From assembly GCA_030374735.1 (NCBI GenBank), contig JASCIV010000578.1, positions 1 to 16,253 on the forward strand: 16,253 nt of DNA, written 5' to 3'. A program made the position numbers and the translations under genes. Source of the stretch: Gracilaria caudata (lineage: Eukaryota; Rhodophyta; Florideophyceae; Gracilariales; Gracilariaceae). The notes beneath the pieces were generated by a model that did not search any database, was not told where the DNA came from, and saw only the letters and a list, made by a program, of their open reading frames with translations. Of this stretch, positions 7,970 to 15,894 are shown piece after piece. Each line of letters opens with the position of its first letter. Position 1 is the first letter of the stretch.

Positions 7970-8437
7970 TTGAAGATGCGTTTGGTACCAAAAAAAAAAA
8001 TCATCTATCCAAGATTAATGCCAAAGAGAGAAGAAAAATACAGCCTCTATTTCTCTACACGAGGGATGCAACAGATTCTATCTCTAAGAAAAGCCGAAGC
8101 GGTACTTTCGCAGTTATTCGTTGGAAATACTCCCGGTTTGCACCCCATTGGTACTCATGTGTCGAAGAAGAAGTGGGCTTGTAATTTCTGCCCGGGTGTG
8201 TTGAATGATGTCGAGCGCTATGTCTTGCAATGTCTAAAACGAGCAAGAAGACTCATCCTTTCACCCCTTCGTGACCGTCAAGGTCTTGCTGTTGCCGATA
8301 CAGTAAAGAGATGGCCGGAAAAAGTTTTGGGCTTCCTAGCGAGATGGCGTTTCTTTCAACAGAAACGCTCTACGCTTGGTTCTAATTTAACTAGGTGGGC
8401 CTATAGAAAAGAGAGATACAGAGAGGGAAAGCCTTGA
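7970..8437 (+). mobile_element. LINE-type retrotransposon remnant: C-terminal zinc-knuckle end of the RT polyprotein
   Basis: The frame has the layout seen at the end of RNase H-bearing LINE polyproteins. A helix and turn (KAEAVLSQLFVGNTPGLHP) corresponds to the RxxxxLxQLRTGHxPL block. The knuckle CNFCPGVLNDVERYVLQC has exactly the C-x2-C-x8-H-x4-C spacing, but with Arg in place of His. Then come a basic helix (LKRARRLILSPL) and the terminal WPEKVLGFLARWRFF, which mirrors the usual ...LLxFIxxTxRF ending. Upstream coding is in other frames, with an A11 run at 7990-8000 at one frame change, so the copy is dead. I infer a non-LTR element inserted on the plus strand with its 3' end just after 8437. 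No poly(A) tail or target duplication was identified. Confidence 0.55.
8347..8368. repeat. 8-bp perfect inverted repeat with 6-nt loop
   Basis: GCGTTTCT (8347-8354), loop TTCAAC, and reverse complement AGAAACGC (8361-8368). It lies in the last codons of the LINE remnant. Some LINE RNAs carry a 3' stem-loop for reverse-transcriptase recognition, but a stem this short may be chance. Confidence 0.6.
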
Positions 8438-9052
8438 GCGAAGCTCGCGCAGAGCACCACTCTGCACTATAAATTTCAAGTAAACTAAAAGAAGAATTTC
8501 TCTCTCGCTATTTCTGACCATCTTCGTTTCTATTATCTCTGCATCTCGCGAATATGTATGGAGAACAACTTTGAGTATGAAGAGAGAATAACGTCGACAA
8601 AAGGAGGGCGTCAAAATACGATTAACTTAGGGTAGGATGGATACAAAGGAAACCAGAACAAGAGTCGGCTTTGACGCCACCATACGCTAAAAGGGTTACA
8701 CCAACGCCGGTCTCTAAAGCAGAGCAAGAAGTTATTTAAAGCAGATGCTACCTAGCTCCTCCTCTTCTTCTCTTGAGTTACTTGTAGCTTTTAAGAAAGT
8801 CGGGTAGCCGAAGGAAACATTTCAAGCTCACCTCCGGAGCTAATCAACGATGTCTCCGACGAAAGAATAAGCGCCAAGAGTAAATTGTTTCACTTCAAAA
8901 TTGGTTCGAATGACAGAGCGGAAAGTCAGACTGTGCAGTTCTCGAAATCACGTTCGCCGTGATAAATAATTAACAAGTTAAAACCAACAACACCAACATC
9001 CCGAAGCTCTTAAGACTCGTTTGAAGAAAATATGAAGCAGAGAAACATTTTG
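8438..9052. other. AT-rich intergenic stretch, no gene seen
   Basis: This is the right end of the low-GC block, between the LINE remnant and the stop codon of the minus-strand cupin gene. All frames are short. The last few hundred bases should contain that gene's 3' UTR. Confidence 0.5.
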
Positions 9053-10534
9053 TCACACAGTGGAAGCGAGAGAGCAAAAATCCTCTTCTTCGGAGCATAT
9101 CAAATCATCTTCAACTTTGTCTTCCTCAATCCTTTGAGCTTGAAAGGCATAATAACGCTCCTCTAATTCTGGTTTTCTCTTAGCTTCCATTGCCGTAAAC
9201 CAATCGAGGGCTAGCTGTGAAATACCGTCACTTGGAGCCTCACTCTGTCGTCCGAGCCAATCTAAACACAATCTAAACATCTCCTTTGCTTGACGATATG
9301 ATGATGAATCATGTCTTTCACGGGATATTTGCTTTGCCCATCTGAGCAAAGAATCTTCGACGTTAACGTCGCCTTCCGTTATAGCCGTGACGAAGGGGTC
9401 AAAAAATGTATTCACGGCAGAAACAACAAATTTCTGTAGCACATCCACAGCTACATCTTGTCCCACGGGTTTTCCAGCATCTTCAAGCGCGTCGACGATT
9501 GCACCCGAAAGAGGAAAGAATCGTCGCAAAGGGGGAACGACATTGTGTGCCACACGTATAGCGCAGTCCACCACATCAGACCAGTGCAAGTGAGTTGCAG
9601 CAAACTCACCTAAAGGCCCTTCTGAGCGTTTTTGCGCTACGGACAACATAGATCGCAATACCATCGTGGCCGGTATTTCGTCAGTGCGAATATGAAAACT
9701 AAGGTAGAGGGCCGGAGAACCGCGCGCTACGAAGTATACGGCAGAACCACGTGGTACATACAACACATCGCCCTCATCGAGTGAGATAGTTTTTGGTGAG
9801 GGGTTTTGAATCGATGAGAGAATGTTGTGAGAATTGTGTCCAGTTTCGTATGGCAGTGGAAATTCATGGGCTGCTTCATGAACACTAGCGACCAGTTCAC
9901 CGTCCAAGACAACAATGAACAGTTCACCGTTGCGTAACGTGGCTGCGCGAGGATGTTGTACATGTTTTGTCGACGAGGTTGGTGGACAAAAATGCAGAGA
10001 AGGTTCAACGGAGACGTGCCAAAAGGCGGACAAAGAATCAGCAAATCGTGCTATAGTCGCAGAGCGCATCTGCATGCGGTGGAGGACAAGCTCGAAGCCA
10101 TCTCGAAAGAAGTCTTGTATAGTTAGCAAGTCTGGAGCACGTCCCGGTGGAAGATGTTCATGGACCAAGCTTGACGAATTGTAACGAGTTAATTCCAGAT
10201 CGGTGGGAATAGTAAGTGAAAAGGTTCTTGAGGACATGTTAAGGAGGTTATCTATATCATGGTTGGGGATAAAGCGACGGTGCATGCGCATCCAAACAGC
10301 TCTGTTGGACCGATATGAGTCATCCACATGCAGTGCATGACGCTCAAAGTTATGAGAAAAGAAAGTCTCGTAGGTGTCTTCATCGTTAAGGAGCATTTGC
10401 ATGGCCGGCAGATGGGGCGGTCTCGAAGTGATTGTGGGCGAAGGCAGCTTCACCTTACATTTGGACGATGGGTGCTTATCGATGGTTGCGAGGCACAGCA
10501 CTGGTGCGAGCACAAGAGTGATGAGGGTAAGCAT
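9053..10534 (-). CDS. Secretory-pathway cupin_4/JmjC-fold protein, probably without catalytic metal site
   Basis: The 493-residue product begins with a clear signal peptide (hydrophobic residues 1-16, LTLITLVLAPVLCLA), so it should enter the ER. The middle resembles the cupin_4 group of JmjC-fold oxygenases (MINA/NO66 and bacterial ROXA-like): EDTYETFFSHNFERHAL (52-68), NHDIDNLL (91-98), a FELVLHRM strand-helix (147-154), the CPPTSS loop (183-188), strand FIVVLDGE (206-213) and DVLYVPRG (256-263). Members use an HxD pair and a later His to bind Fe(II). Here no HxD precedes the FIVVLDGE strand (only HVQH at 191-194, with a small insertion after it), and the position after PRG where His is expected is Val266. 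I infer loss of hydroxylase/demethylase activity and a binding or structural role. The C-terminus is helical and very acidic (residues about 470-487). The ATG at 10534 has C at -3. Confidence 0.75.
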   Translation of the reverse strand: MLTLITLVLAPVLCLATIDKHPSSKCKVKLPSPTITSRPPHLPAMQMLLNDEDTYETFFSHNFERHALHVDDSYRSNRAVWMRMHRRFIPNHDIDNLLNMSSRTFSLTIPTDLELTRYNSSSLVHEHLPPGRAPDLLTIQDFFRDGFELVLHRMQMRSATIARFADSLSAFWHVSVEPSLHFCPPTSSTKHVQHPRAATLRNGELFIVVLDGELVASVHEAAHEFPLPYETGHNSHNILSSIQNPSPKTISLDEGDVLYVPRGSAVYFVARGSPALYLSFHIRTDEIPATMVLRSMLSVAQKRSEGPLGEFAATHLHWSDVVDCAIRVAHNVVPPLRRFFPLSGAIVDALEDAGKPVGQDVAVDVLQKFVVSAVNTFFDPFVTAITEGDVNVEDSLLRWAKQISRERHDSSSYRQAKEMFRLCLDWLGRQSEAPSDGISQLALDWFTAMEAKRKPELEERYYAFQAQRIEEDKVEDDLICSEEEDFCSLASTV

Positions 10535-11360
10535 TGGTGATGGTCACTGCGAGAGCGCTGGGGTGGAAAGAACAGGATGTTGACACATCACAGGGCGCGA
10601 GAAGCGTTTGTACTCGTCGAACGGGTGATCTTTACCACGCGCATGTGGCGGAACGGAGTGCTATGGCAATGACGGCCACTGTCTCCATTGCTGACATTTT
10701 CGCTCCGCGCTTCGAATTTAATGGGCCAAAGCACTGCCATAGCGCTGTTAGACCACGGGCGAAACCTTCGGGGCGAACGGTTTGTTGAGCGGATAAAAGA
10801 CGAGCTTCGGGCGCAAGGGTTGAGCACTGGCGTCGGATCCAAACGTGAGCGTGCACCCTCCTGGTTAACGCGTGCTGTTTCTCGGCGATGGACACGAGAG
10901 CTGTTCCAGATCACTGTTCATGGCACGCGGCGCGGATTGGGTGAAGCGAATTGAGCAGACGCGTTTTTCGCCAACATTTAGCTCGACGAGCACCTTATGC
11001 GCCACCAGCGCACGCTTCCATTTGACATGCGTGTTTCGACTCCCGTGCACAGCATTTGCGCGTAAGATATTCGCAACTTTTTGCAAGCGCCAATGCAACA
11101 CGCATCAGACGCGTCACGTCGTGTTGGTGCTGCTTGTTCACCGCACACGCTTAAATGGTCTCACACGTCCGCCAGCCGCACTACCTCGCCCAGCCACCCC
11201 ACCTCGTCCAGCCACCAAGAGCTTTGTGCATTCCCCGCACTCGGTTCAATCTCAGACTTGCAGCCTTCCAAACTCTATGAGACGCGAGTATTGCGTTCGC
11301 CTCTTGCTTTCATTTTCATCGTACGGAGAGCCGTGAGCCAAACTAACGAGCGCGTGAAAC
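10535..11360. promoter_or_regulatory. Intergenic region between divergent cupin and zinc-finger genes
   Basis: These 826 bp separate two divergent start codons and should contain both promoters. The only frame I would keep in mind is 10721-10954 on the plus strand (listed separately). A frame at 10872-11336 is in phase with the zinc-finger gene but is cut by stops before it. No TATA box or tRNA is recognised. Confidence 0.4.
10721..10954 (+). CDS. Possible small protein, 77 residues, unrecognised
   Basis: An ATG opens 77 residues ending in TGA. The product contains a charged amphipathic-looking segment (GERFVERIKDELRAQG) and is otherwise basic. It has no known domain, signal peptide or membrane segment. 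It lies 186 bp from the divergent cupin gene and upstream of the zinc-finger gene. Frames in this GC-moderate stretch are open on both strands, so chance is a serious alternative. Confidence 0.2.
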   Translation: MGQSTAIALLDHGRNLRGERFVERIKDELRAQGLSTGVGSKRERAPSWLTRAVSRRWTRELFQITVHGTRRGLGEAN

Positions 11361-12245
11361 ATGCCGCGAAGAAAAAGTTCTCGACAGAGGAGCAGCCCAA
11401 CTTTTGTTTGCGCTGCCTGTGACGCGCGGGTGCTCGAAGAAAACCGCGTCTTGCACAATGTGATATGTCAAAGAAAGTCCGCAAACACACGACATGAAGC
11501 CGTTAGGCGCCGTCCGGATACTTCTTATGCCCATGCCGTCTACGAGCAGTATGCACAATCGCAAAACGTCGTTGCCAGGACTGTAGAGGAGCATCTTGAC
11601 AAGGAGCAAACACTCTACCAACTTGAACACGAAAGGGAGCACGAAGGAGTGTATCGAAATGTGGCGTACATAAACAAGTTGTCGAGTGAGCGGGCAAACG
11701 TGCACACACCTCCTCAGACTCCAACTGTGACCGCGTCACCCGCGCTTTCTCTCGCGCCGTTTCCGCTTTCTCCTTCCATGCCAACAGCCGCCGCGCCCGA
11801 CATGCCGCGGCAAGTGCTACCTGCTAGCCGCAGCCGTGAGCCTAGAGCACACAACACGGAAGCTTTCCGCGACTGCCAATACTGCGGGCGAGAGCAACCG
11901 CGCCAATTCCACATGACACATGAACTGCAGTGCGCCTTCACGCTAATTCAATGTGCTAGATGCGGGCAGTATGTGCGAAGAGTGGATGAGCAGTATCACT
12001 TACAAAGCGGATGTTTACAAGGAGTAACGAATGTTCCCACGCGTTCTATCAGTACAACGAGTCGTGATCTAACCGGACCAGGTCGACAGGTTTACGCATC
12101 AGACTTGCGCAGAATGGCAGGCGCTGCCGCCTTCGCGCTAGCCGCGTACGTGGGATCGCGTCTTGCCTCGCGCGGCAGCAGAGGGGGACATGGGCCGCAC
12201 ATAAGGTACGAAACAGTTGGCGGTAGGGGCGCTGACGAGCGCTGA
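11361..12245 (+). CDS. Triple zinc-finger protein of XAF1/TRAF type with hydrophobic C-terminal segment
   Basis: This 294-residue protein has three zinc fingers of one pattern. Finger 1 is C17-x2-C20-x11-H32-x3-C36. Finger 2 is C172-x2-C175-x11-H187-x3-C191. Finger 3 follows immediately as C198-x2-C201-x11-H213-x4-C218. This is the spacing of XAF1 and TRAFD1 fingers, proteins that act as adaptors in signalling; the partner here is unknown. Between fingers 1 and 2 lie a charged helical region (about 70-105) and a Pro/Ser/Thr-rich linker (115-160), probably disordered. Near the end is an alanine-rich hydrophobic stretch (about 252-267) followed by a basic Gly/Arg tail, a possible weak membrane anchor. 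The ATG has A at -3. The stop lies 15 bp from the stop of the convergent Maf gene. Zinc binding is well supported by the ligands; the biological role is not. Confidence 0.8.
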   Translation: MPRRKSSRQRSSPTFVCAACDARVLEENRVLHNVICQRKSANTRHEAVRRRPDTSYAHAVYEQYAQSQNVVARTVEEHLDKEQTLYQLEHEREHEGVYRNVAYINKLSSERANVHTPPQTPTVTASPALSLAPFPLSPSMPTAAAPDMPRQVLPASRSREPRAHNTEAFRDCQYCGREQPRQFHMTHELQCAFTLIQCARCGQYVRRVDEQYHLQSGCLQGVTNVPTRSISTTSRDLTGPGRQVYASDLRRMAGAAAFALAAYVGSRLASRGSRGGHGPHIRYETVGGRGADER

Positions 12246-12260
12246 AACGTGGGGAAACGG

Positions 12261-12881
12261 TCAGAGACGTATTCCTATCTCCGACAGAAGTCGACGCAGG
12301 AGTCGAATGGGAAGCCCCATGAAACTGTCCAAGTCGCCTTGTCGAATGGACAGGTATGGTTTGAGCAGTTCGTCCTCGACGGTGATTCCGCCCGCACTGT
12401 GAAGCACGTCGCCTTTTTGCAATAGCTGCTCAATCACCTGGTCGGGGATTGTACGGAAATGCTGGGTACAAGTGTCGACTCCACTTATTCTGTGATTAGT
12501 TTTTGAGTTGTAAATGACGACAGCCGTGATGGTTGTGGCCGGGTGTCTGGCGTAACTCTTGAGGTACTGGCGACATTGCTCAACAGACTGTGGCTTCTCA
12601 CGAATTTTTCCGCCGTACAAGAGCACCTGGTCCGAAGTGATTAGAATCGCGTTTGGCGGTATTTGTTGTTGCAAAGCTTCGGCTTTTGCGTTTGCAATCT
12701 TCAGTGTTAGAACGTTAGGATCAGCGCGACTGCGGTCATCGTAGCCGGCATTGATGGCCTTCTCGTCAATGTCGGGACACATTGTTTTGAAGTCTGAGGC
12801 AAAGTTGGCTCGGAACAGCCTGTGGCGGGTGGCGGAGGAGGTGCCGAGAATGACGACAGGCTGTTCGGAACCTGACGCCAT
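12261..12881 (-). CDS. Maf/HAM1-like nucleotide pyrophosphatase
   Basis: Maf proteins hydrolyse non-canonical or modified nucleoside triphosphates to monophosphate and PPi, cleaning the nucleotide pool. The 206-residue product has the expected length and landmarks: VVILGTSSATRHRLF (9-23, the substrate loop), DIDEKAI (37-43), KAEAL (66-70), ILITSDQVLLYGGKIREKP (79-97) with D84 as the likely catalytic Asp, AGG (163-165), and DSFMGLP (185-191). It looks closer to the plant Maf type, with DQV rather than the bacterial DT(V/I). I start at 12881 because its context is CACCATGG, near-ideal Kozak, and the conserved domain begins nine residues later. The frame remains open to an ATG at 13265, which would add 128 Arg/Ser/Pro-rich residues, possibly an organelle presequence but more likely 5' UTR. 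It is convergent with the zinc-finger gene. Confidence 0.9.
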   Translation of the reverse strand: MASGSEQPVVILGTSSATRHRLFRANFASDFKTMCPDIDEKAINAGYDDRSRADPNVLTLKIANAKAEALQQQIPPNAILITSDQVLLYGGKIREKPQSVEQCRQYLKSYARHPATTITAVVIYNSKTNHRISGVDTCTQHFRTIPDQVIEQLLQKGDVLHSAGGITVEDELLKPYLSIRQGDLDSFMGLPIRLLRRLLSEIGIRL

Positions 12882-14541
12882 GGTGACGGTGCGCCAACAC
12901 GAGCGACAATTTGGCGGCGGCAGGAGGGCGTAATGCGAAATTGCCCTGCCGAGAAGAGTAGAAGAGCGAAGTGCGTTGCGGTTACTGTCGCGGTTGGAAG
13001 TTGCTATTCGCGCACGGCCTGGAGGGCACGATAAGAAACGTGGGTGGTGACACGAGAGAAGAAGCGCCAGCTGTAGATAACTGTTATTCGTGCACCCTCC
13101 AAAAATCACGAAGGCAGGCAGTTTTCGCTTCGGCGCACTACCGGTGATGCGCCGCGTGTCAGGGCGCGTGGAATCCTCGCGCCTCGAGCCTACGGGAGGG
13201 TGTGACAGCTGCGTCAGCGGTGACTGCTGCGGAAGTGATCGCCCTTGCATTGCTACGGCTGTCATTGCTACAGCGCAGCTTGCTCATCATGATCGCCCTG
13301 TCGACGCTTCATGCTGGTGACCCAGTCGTGCGGATGAGAGCGCGCGCAGGATCTGCAGCAGCGTGTTCTACACAGCGGCCGTCAAGGCGAAGTGCCAGCG
13401 CTAGGTCGTGGAACGCGTGGCGTCCTCCTTCAGATTTTCCTCCTTCCCCTCGTTCTGAAATCCTGCAGCGCCGTGGGCCACGCCCCGTGGCCCGGTGAAT
13501 GCCCCACCGACCAATCCAAGACCGCGACTGTGTGTCGCAGTCCAGCAGTCCACCTTGATTTCTTCATGCCCGGTTGCGCCGATGAGGTCTGGAATGGAAG
13601 AATCCGAAGGATCTTCATCAGCCCTCGCTGTGTTGATGTCCACCCGAGGCGGAGAGAGGCAATGTGAACAACGGCCTCCGATTACGAACCTTACGGAAGC
13701 TGTGGCAACAGACAGCTTCCTCTCTCGAAGCACTTGAGCTTATATCCCAAACCAAATGCGAGAACCAGCAGATGAAGCATATGATGCCGAAGGAAAAGAA
13801 GTATCAGTCAAAAACCTGTCCTGCATCAGCTCGCAGAAAACATTTTCAGATGCGTACGACGCTGCCCTTCCAATGGAGCTTGTTGAACTCCATTCCGAGG
13901 AGCAAGGGAGAGAGCGAAGGGCGAGTAGTGAAGCATGACGAGTGAATCCTACGAACAAGTACTCATCCACTGCAGAAGATCTCAACGGGCAGAAACATGA
14001 TCGTGGCGGTGTTATTCGTTCGCCGGCATGGCGCTGTAGATCCCCGCCAGGGCTCAGTAGAATCTTATTGAAAACTGTTTCATGCCACGCAGGATGAACG
14101 TAATGTACATCTACGGTAAGATGTGGTAGCTTGCTTTAATAGAAGTAGTGTTCTTCGTATATGCCGTGTTGTACTATCCTGAAGATCAATACAGAGGGAG
14201 GTACACGAATCAAACGTTAGCGAAGACGACAGCATCTTTCGATGTAGTTTTGACCAGACCAAAGAGGAAATCCCGTGCCTGGTTGATGTCTTCTGTAGGG
14301 CCCAAATCATCATGAGCACATATAGCTCCACAATTACGCAGTCCCTCGCACGCAACACAACAAGATCATGTCCGAGAGATCAACACGAGCAACACGAGCC
14401 AACGTGCGACAGAGTCGTTCCCACTATTAGAAAGAAATTATTAAGGTTGCCATGTGACTACTCTGTACGAGTATGCCAACGCGCGCTTCAGACAAGAATG
14501 CACTTCCAGATTGTACGATGGGTACGCTACAATCTACAAGC
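12882..14541. other. Intergenic region upstream of Maf and downstream of the hydrolase
   Basis: About 1.66 kb lie between the chosen Maf start and the stop codon of the minus-strand hydrolase. 12882-13265 is open in the Maf frame (a possible N-terminal extension). 13582-13938 holds a broken frame that is listed separately. From 13939 to 14541 I see only short frames and a 9-bp tandem duplication (CAACACGAG twice, 14381-14398). No RNA gene was recognised. Confidence 0.45.
13582..13938 (+). pseudogene. Reading frame split by a TGA, possible decayed gene
   Basis: From an ATG at 13582 the frame reads 51 codons to TGA (13735-13737), then continues in the same phase for 66 codons to TGA at 13936-13938. 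An internal ATG at 13756 starts the last 60 of these. Beyond that it stays open to about 14095, again ending in TGA. The translated parts are acidic and serine-rich (for example EEQGRERRASSEA) and unlike the arginine-rich shadows common here. No family is recognised. TGA ends other genes in this window, so it is a stop and recoding is unlikely. A decayed gene, an unrecognised splice or plain chance are all possible. Confidence 0.2.
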
Positions 14542-15894
14542 TCATGCAAAGGATTCCATCGCGGCCTGGAAATGGATTACTGCGCGAAGGTGGTTGGTAT
14601 TGTGAACAGCATTGTGCTCGAAGGGGGTCATTACTTCTTCATACCAAACACGTCCACTCTCATCTTTCAAATTCTCCACAACTTGAGAGCCGGTCGCGAG
14701 GGCACTGTGTCCAAAGCTACGTACTATCCTGCTTAGGCCAAAAGTTGGAATACGAAGCTGGGGATGCTGTCCAGATAGCACGCTTAAAATGGACAGGTTT
14801 TTTGTTGAGTGAAAGCGTTCCGTGATGTTGCTTGTATATACGAACCAATCTTCGTTTAAAGGATTCACCCGGGTCGGCGCTTTGGTTAAGCCAAACTCAC
14901 CTGATTGGAAAGGGCTTGACTTAATGCATACACCATCAAAGTTATGAACAATGATCCTCGCGTTCGGAAACTGACAACTTAATCGCGATGCCAGTCGCAT
15001 AACCAAACACCCGCCTCGACTATGCCCGGCGAGATATATAGTGCCCGCTTCACTTCCCAGTCGTTGCAAGAGGAAGTGATAAAAACCATTTTCATGTCGA
15101 TTATTCGTCTCCTTTCTATACAGATAATGGAATCTTGAATCAAACACGAGTCCAACGAACGTATCGGCCAGTGACAAGTATCCAGTTCTCATAATATCAG
15201 AAACAACACCACTTGGATCGATTTTGTTTTGTAACGAGCCCGTCTCTTTCTTGAATCCTAACTTGTATCCGGCACACTGCCCCGTTAACCCGCAACTAGA
15301 ACCACCTTTCTGCCATACATTTTGCTGTGCGGCAACGGCGAGAACTATATTTTTTGTAGATCCTTTCGGTGGCACATTCACTTGTGAAATGTACAACTTC
15401 TTCTGATGCTTCCTGCTCATCTTCTCCACGCCGAACACAAGATACTCAGGTCTTGTCACGACAGAGTTCCAAAACCATCTTCCATTTTGACATGCTCGAA
15501 CGCGATCTAAGGTTATGGTAGTGGGCATCTCATCTGGTGAGCGGGGTGTGGGGTACAGCGTTTCGAGAGAGCTCACTTCAGTACCGTCGATGTCGTCGGG
15601 CTCATCAACTTTGCACGCCACTTGACACGCAGTTGGGGACACGTAGGACTCATTGTCTTCAATTGCAGGCTTGGGGACTGCACCAACGTTGGCGTTTCCA
15701 TCATGTGCGACGGAACTGTCCACGACATCTTCCGAGACGTTAAGTGAAGAGCTTCGGTAAAAACACTCTGTTAGAAGAGAAAAAAGTTGTACACAACCGG
15801 TTTTTGTGCTGTCAATGGCTTTCGGCGAATTCTCATCTCGGGCATAACCCAGGATCTCCGTGTTCACGAAAATTTCACGAGAAACGGGCTCCAT
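14542..15894 (-). CDS. Alpha/beta-hydrolase with GHSRGG nucleophile elbow (lipase/esterase-like)
   Basis: This 450-residue protein carries the serine-hydrolase elbow in TIYLAGHSRGG, with Ser292 as the predicted nucleophile. It follows a hydrophobic strand and is followed by the expected helix (LVMRLASRL). Asp320, in a strand-end IIVHNFDG, fits the acid position about 28 residues later. The catalytic His is likely one of several near the C-terminus (H426, H431 or H435). The first 130 residues are acidic and Ser/Thr-rich with no domain, and look disordered. The core begins around 145. There is no signal peptide or clear membrane segment, so a soluble cytosolic enzyme is expected. The start has A at -3 and G at +4. 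The substrate is unknown. A lipase class 3-type esterase is a reasonable guess, and its presence near two neutral-lipid synthases may be coincidence. Confidence 0.75.
   Translation of the reverse strand: MEPVSREIFVNTEILGYARDENSPKAIDSTKTGCVQLFSLLTECFYRSSSLNVSEDVVDSSVAHDGNANVGAVPKPAIEDNESYVSPTACQVACKVDEPDDIDGTEVSSLETLYPTPRSPDEMPTTITLDRVRACQNGRWFWNSVVTRPEYLVFGVEKMSRKHQKKLYISQVNVPPKGSTKNIVLAVAAQQNVWQKGGSSCGLTGQCAGYKLGFKKETGSLQNKIDPSGVVSDIMRTGYLSLADTFVGLVFDSRFHYLYRKETNNRHENGFYHFLLQRLGSEAGTIYLAGHSRGGCLVMRLASRLSCQFPNARIIVHNFDGVCIKSSPFQSGEFGLTKAPTRVNPLNEDWFVYTSNITERFHSTKNLSILSVLSGQHPQLRIPTFGLSRIVRSFGHSALATGSQVVENLKDESGRVWYEEVMTPFEHNAVHNTNHLRAVIHFQAAMESFA

Noticed and set aside
8895..8925. T-loop-like GGTTCGAAT suggesting a tRNA
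   Set aside because: The flanking sequence does not fold into a cloverleaf and lacks an A box at the right distance.
10872..11336. 154-codon plus-strand frame in phase with the zinc-finger gene
   Set aside because: It is stopped before the zinc-finger ATG and is Ser/Arg/Pro-rich without motifs; no splice arrangement joining the two was evident.
13735..13938. TGA as selenocysteine or a reassigned codon
   Set aside because: The WS/DGAT A, cupin, Maf, zinc-finger and hydrolase genes all end in TGA at the expected protein ends, and no selenoprotein context or insertion element is visible.
14312..14825. Plus-strand frames of 97-123 codons at the 3' end of the hydrolase
   Set aside because: They are mostly antisense to the hydrolase C-terminus, one needs a GTG start, and none has a recognisable domain.
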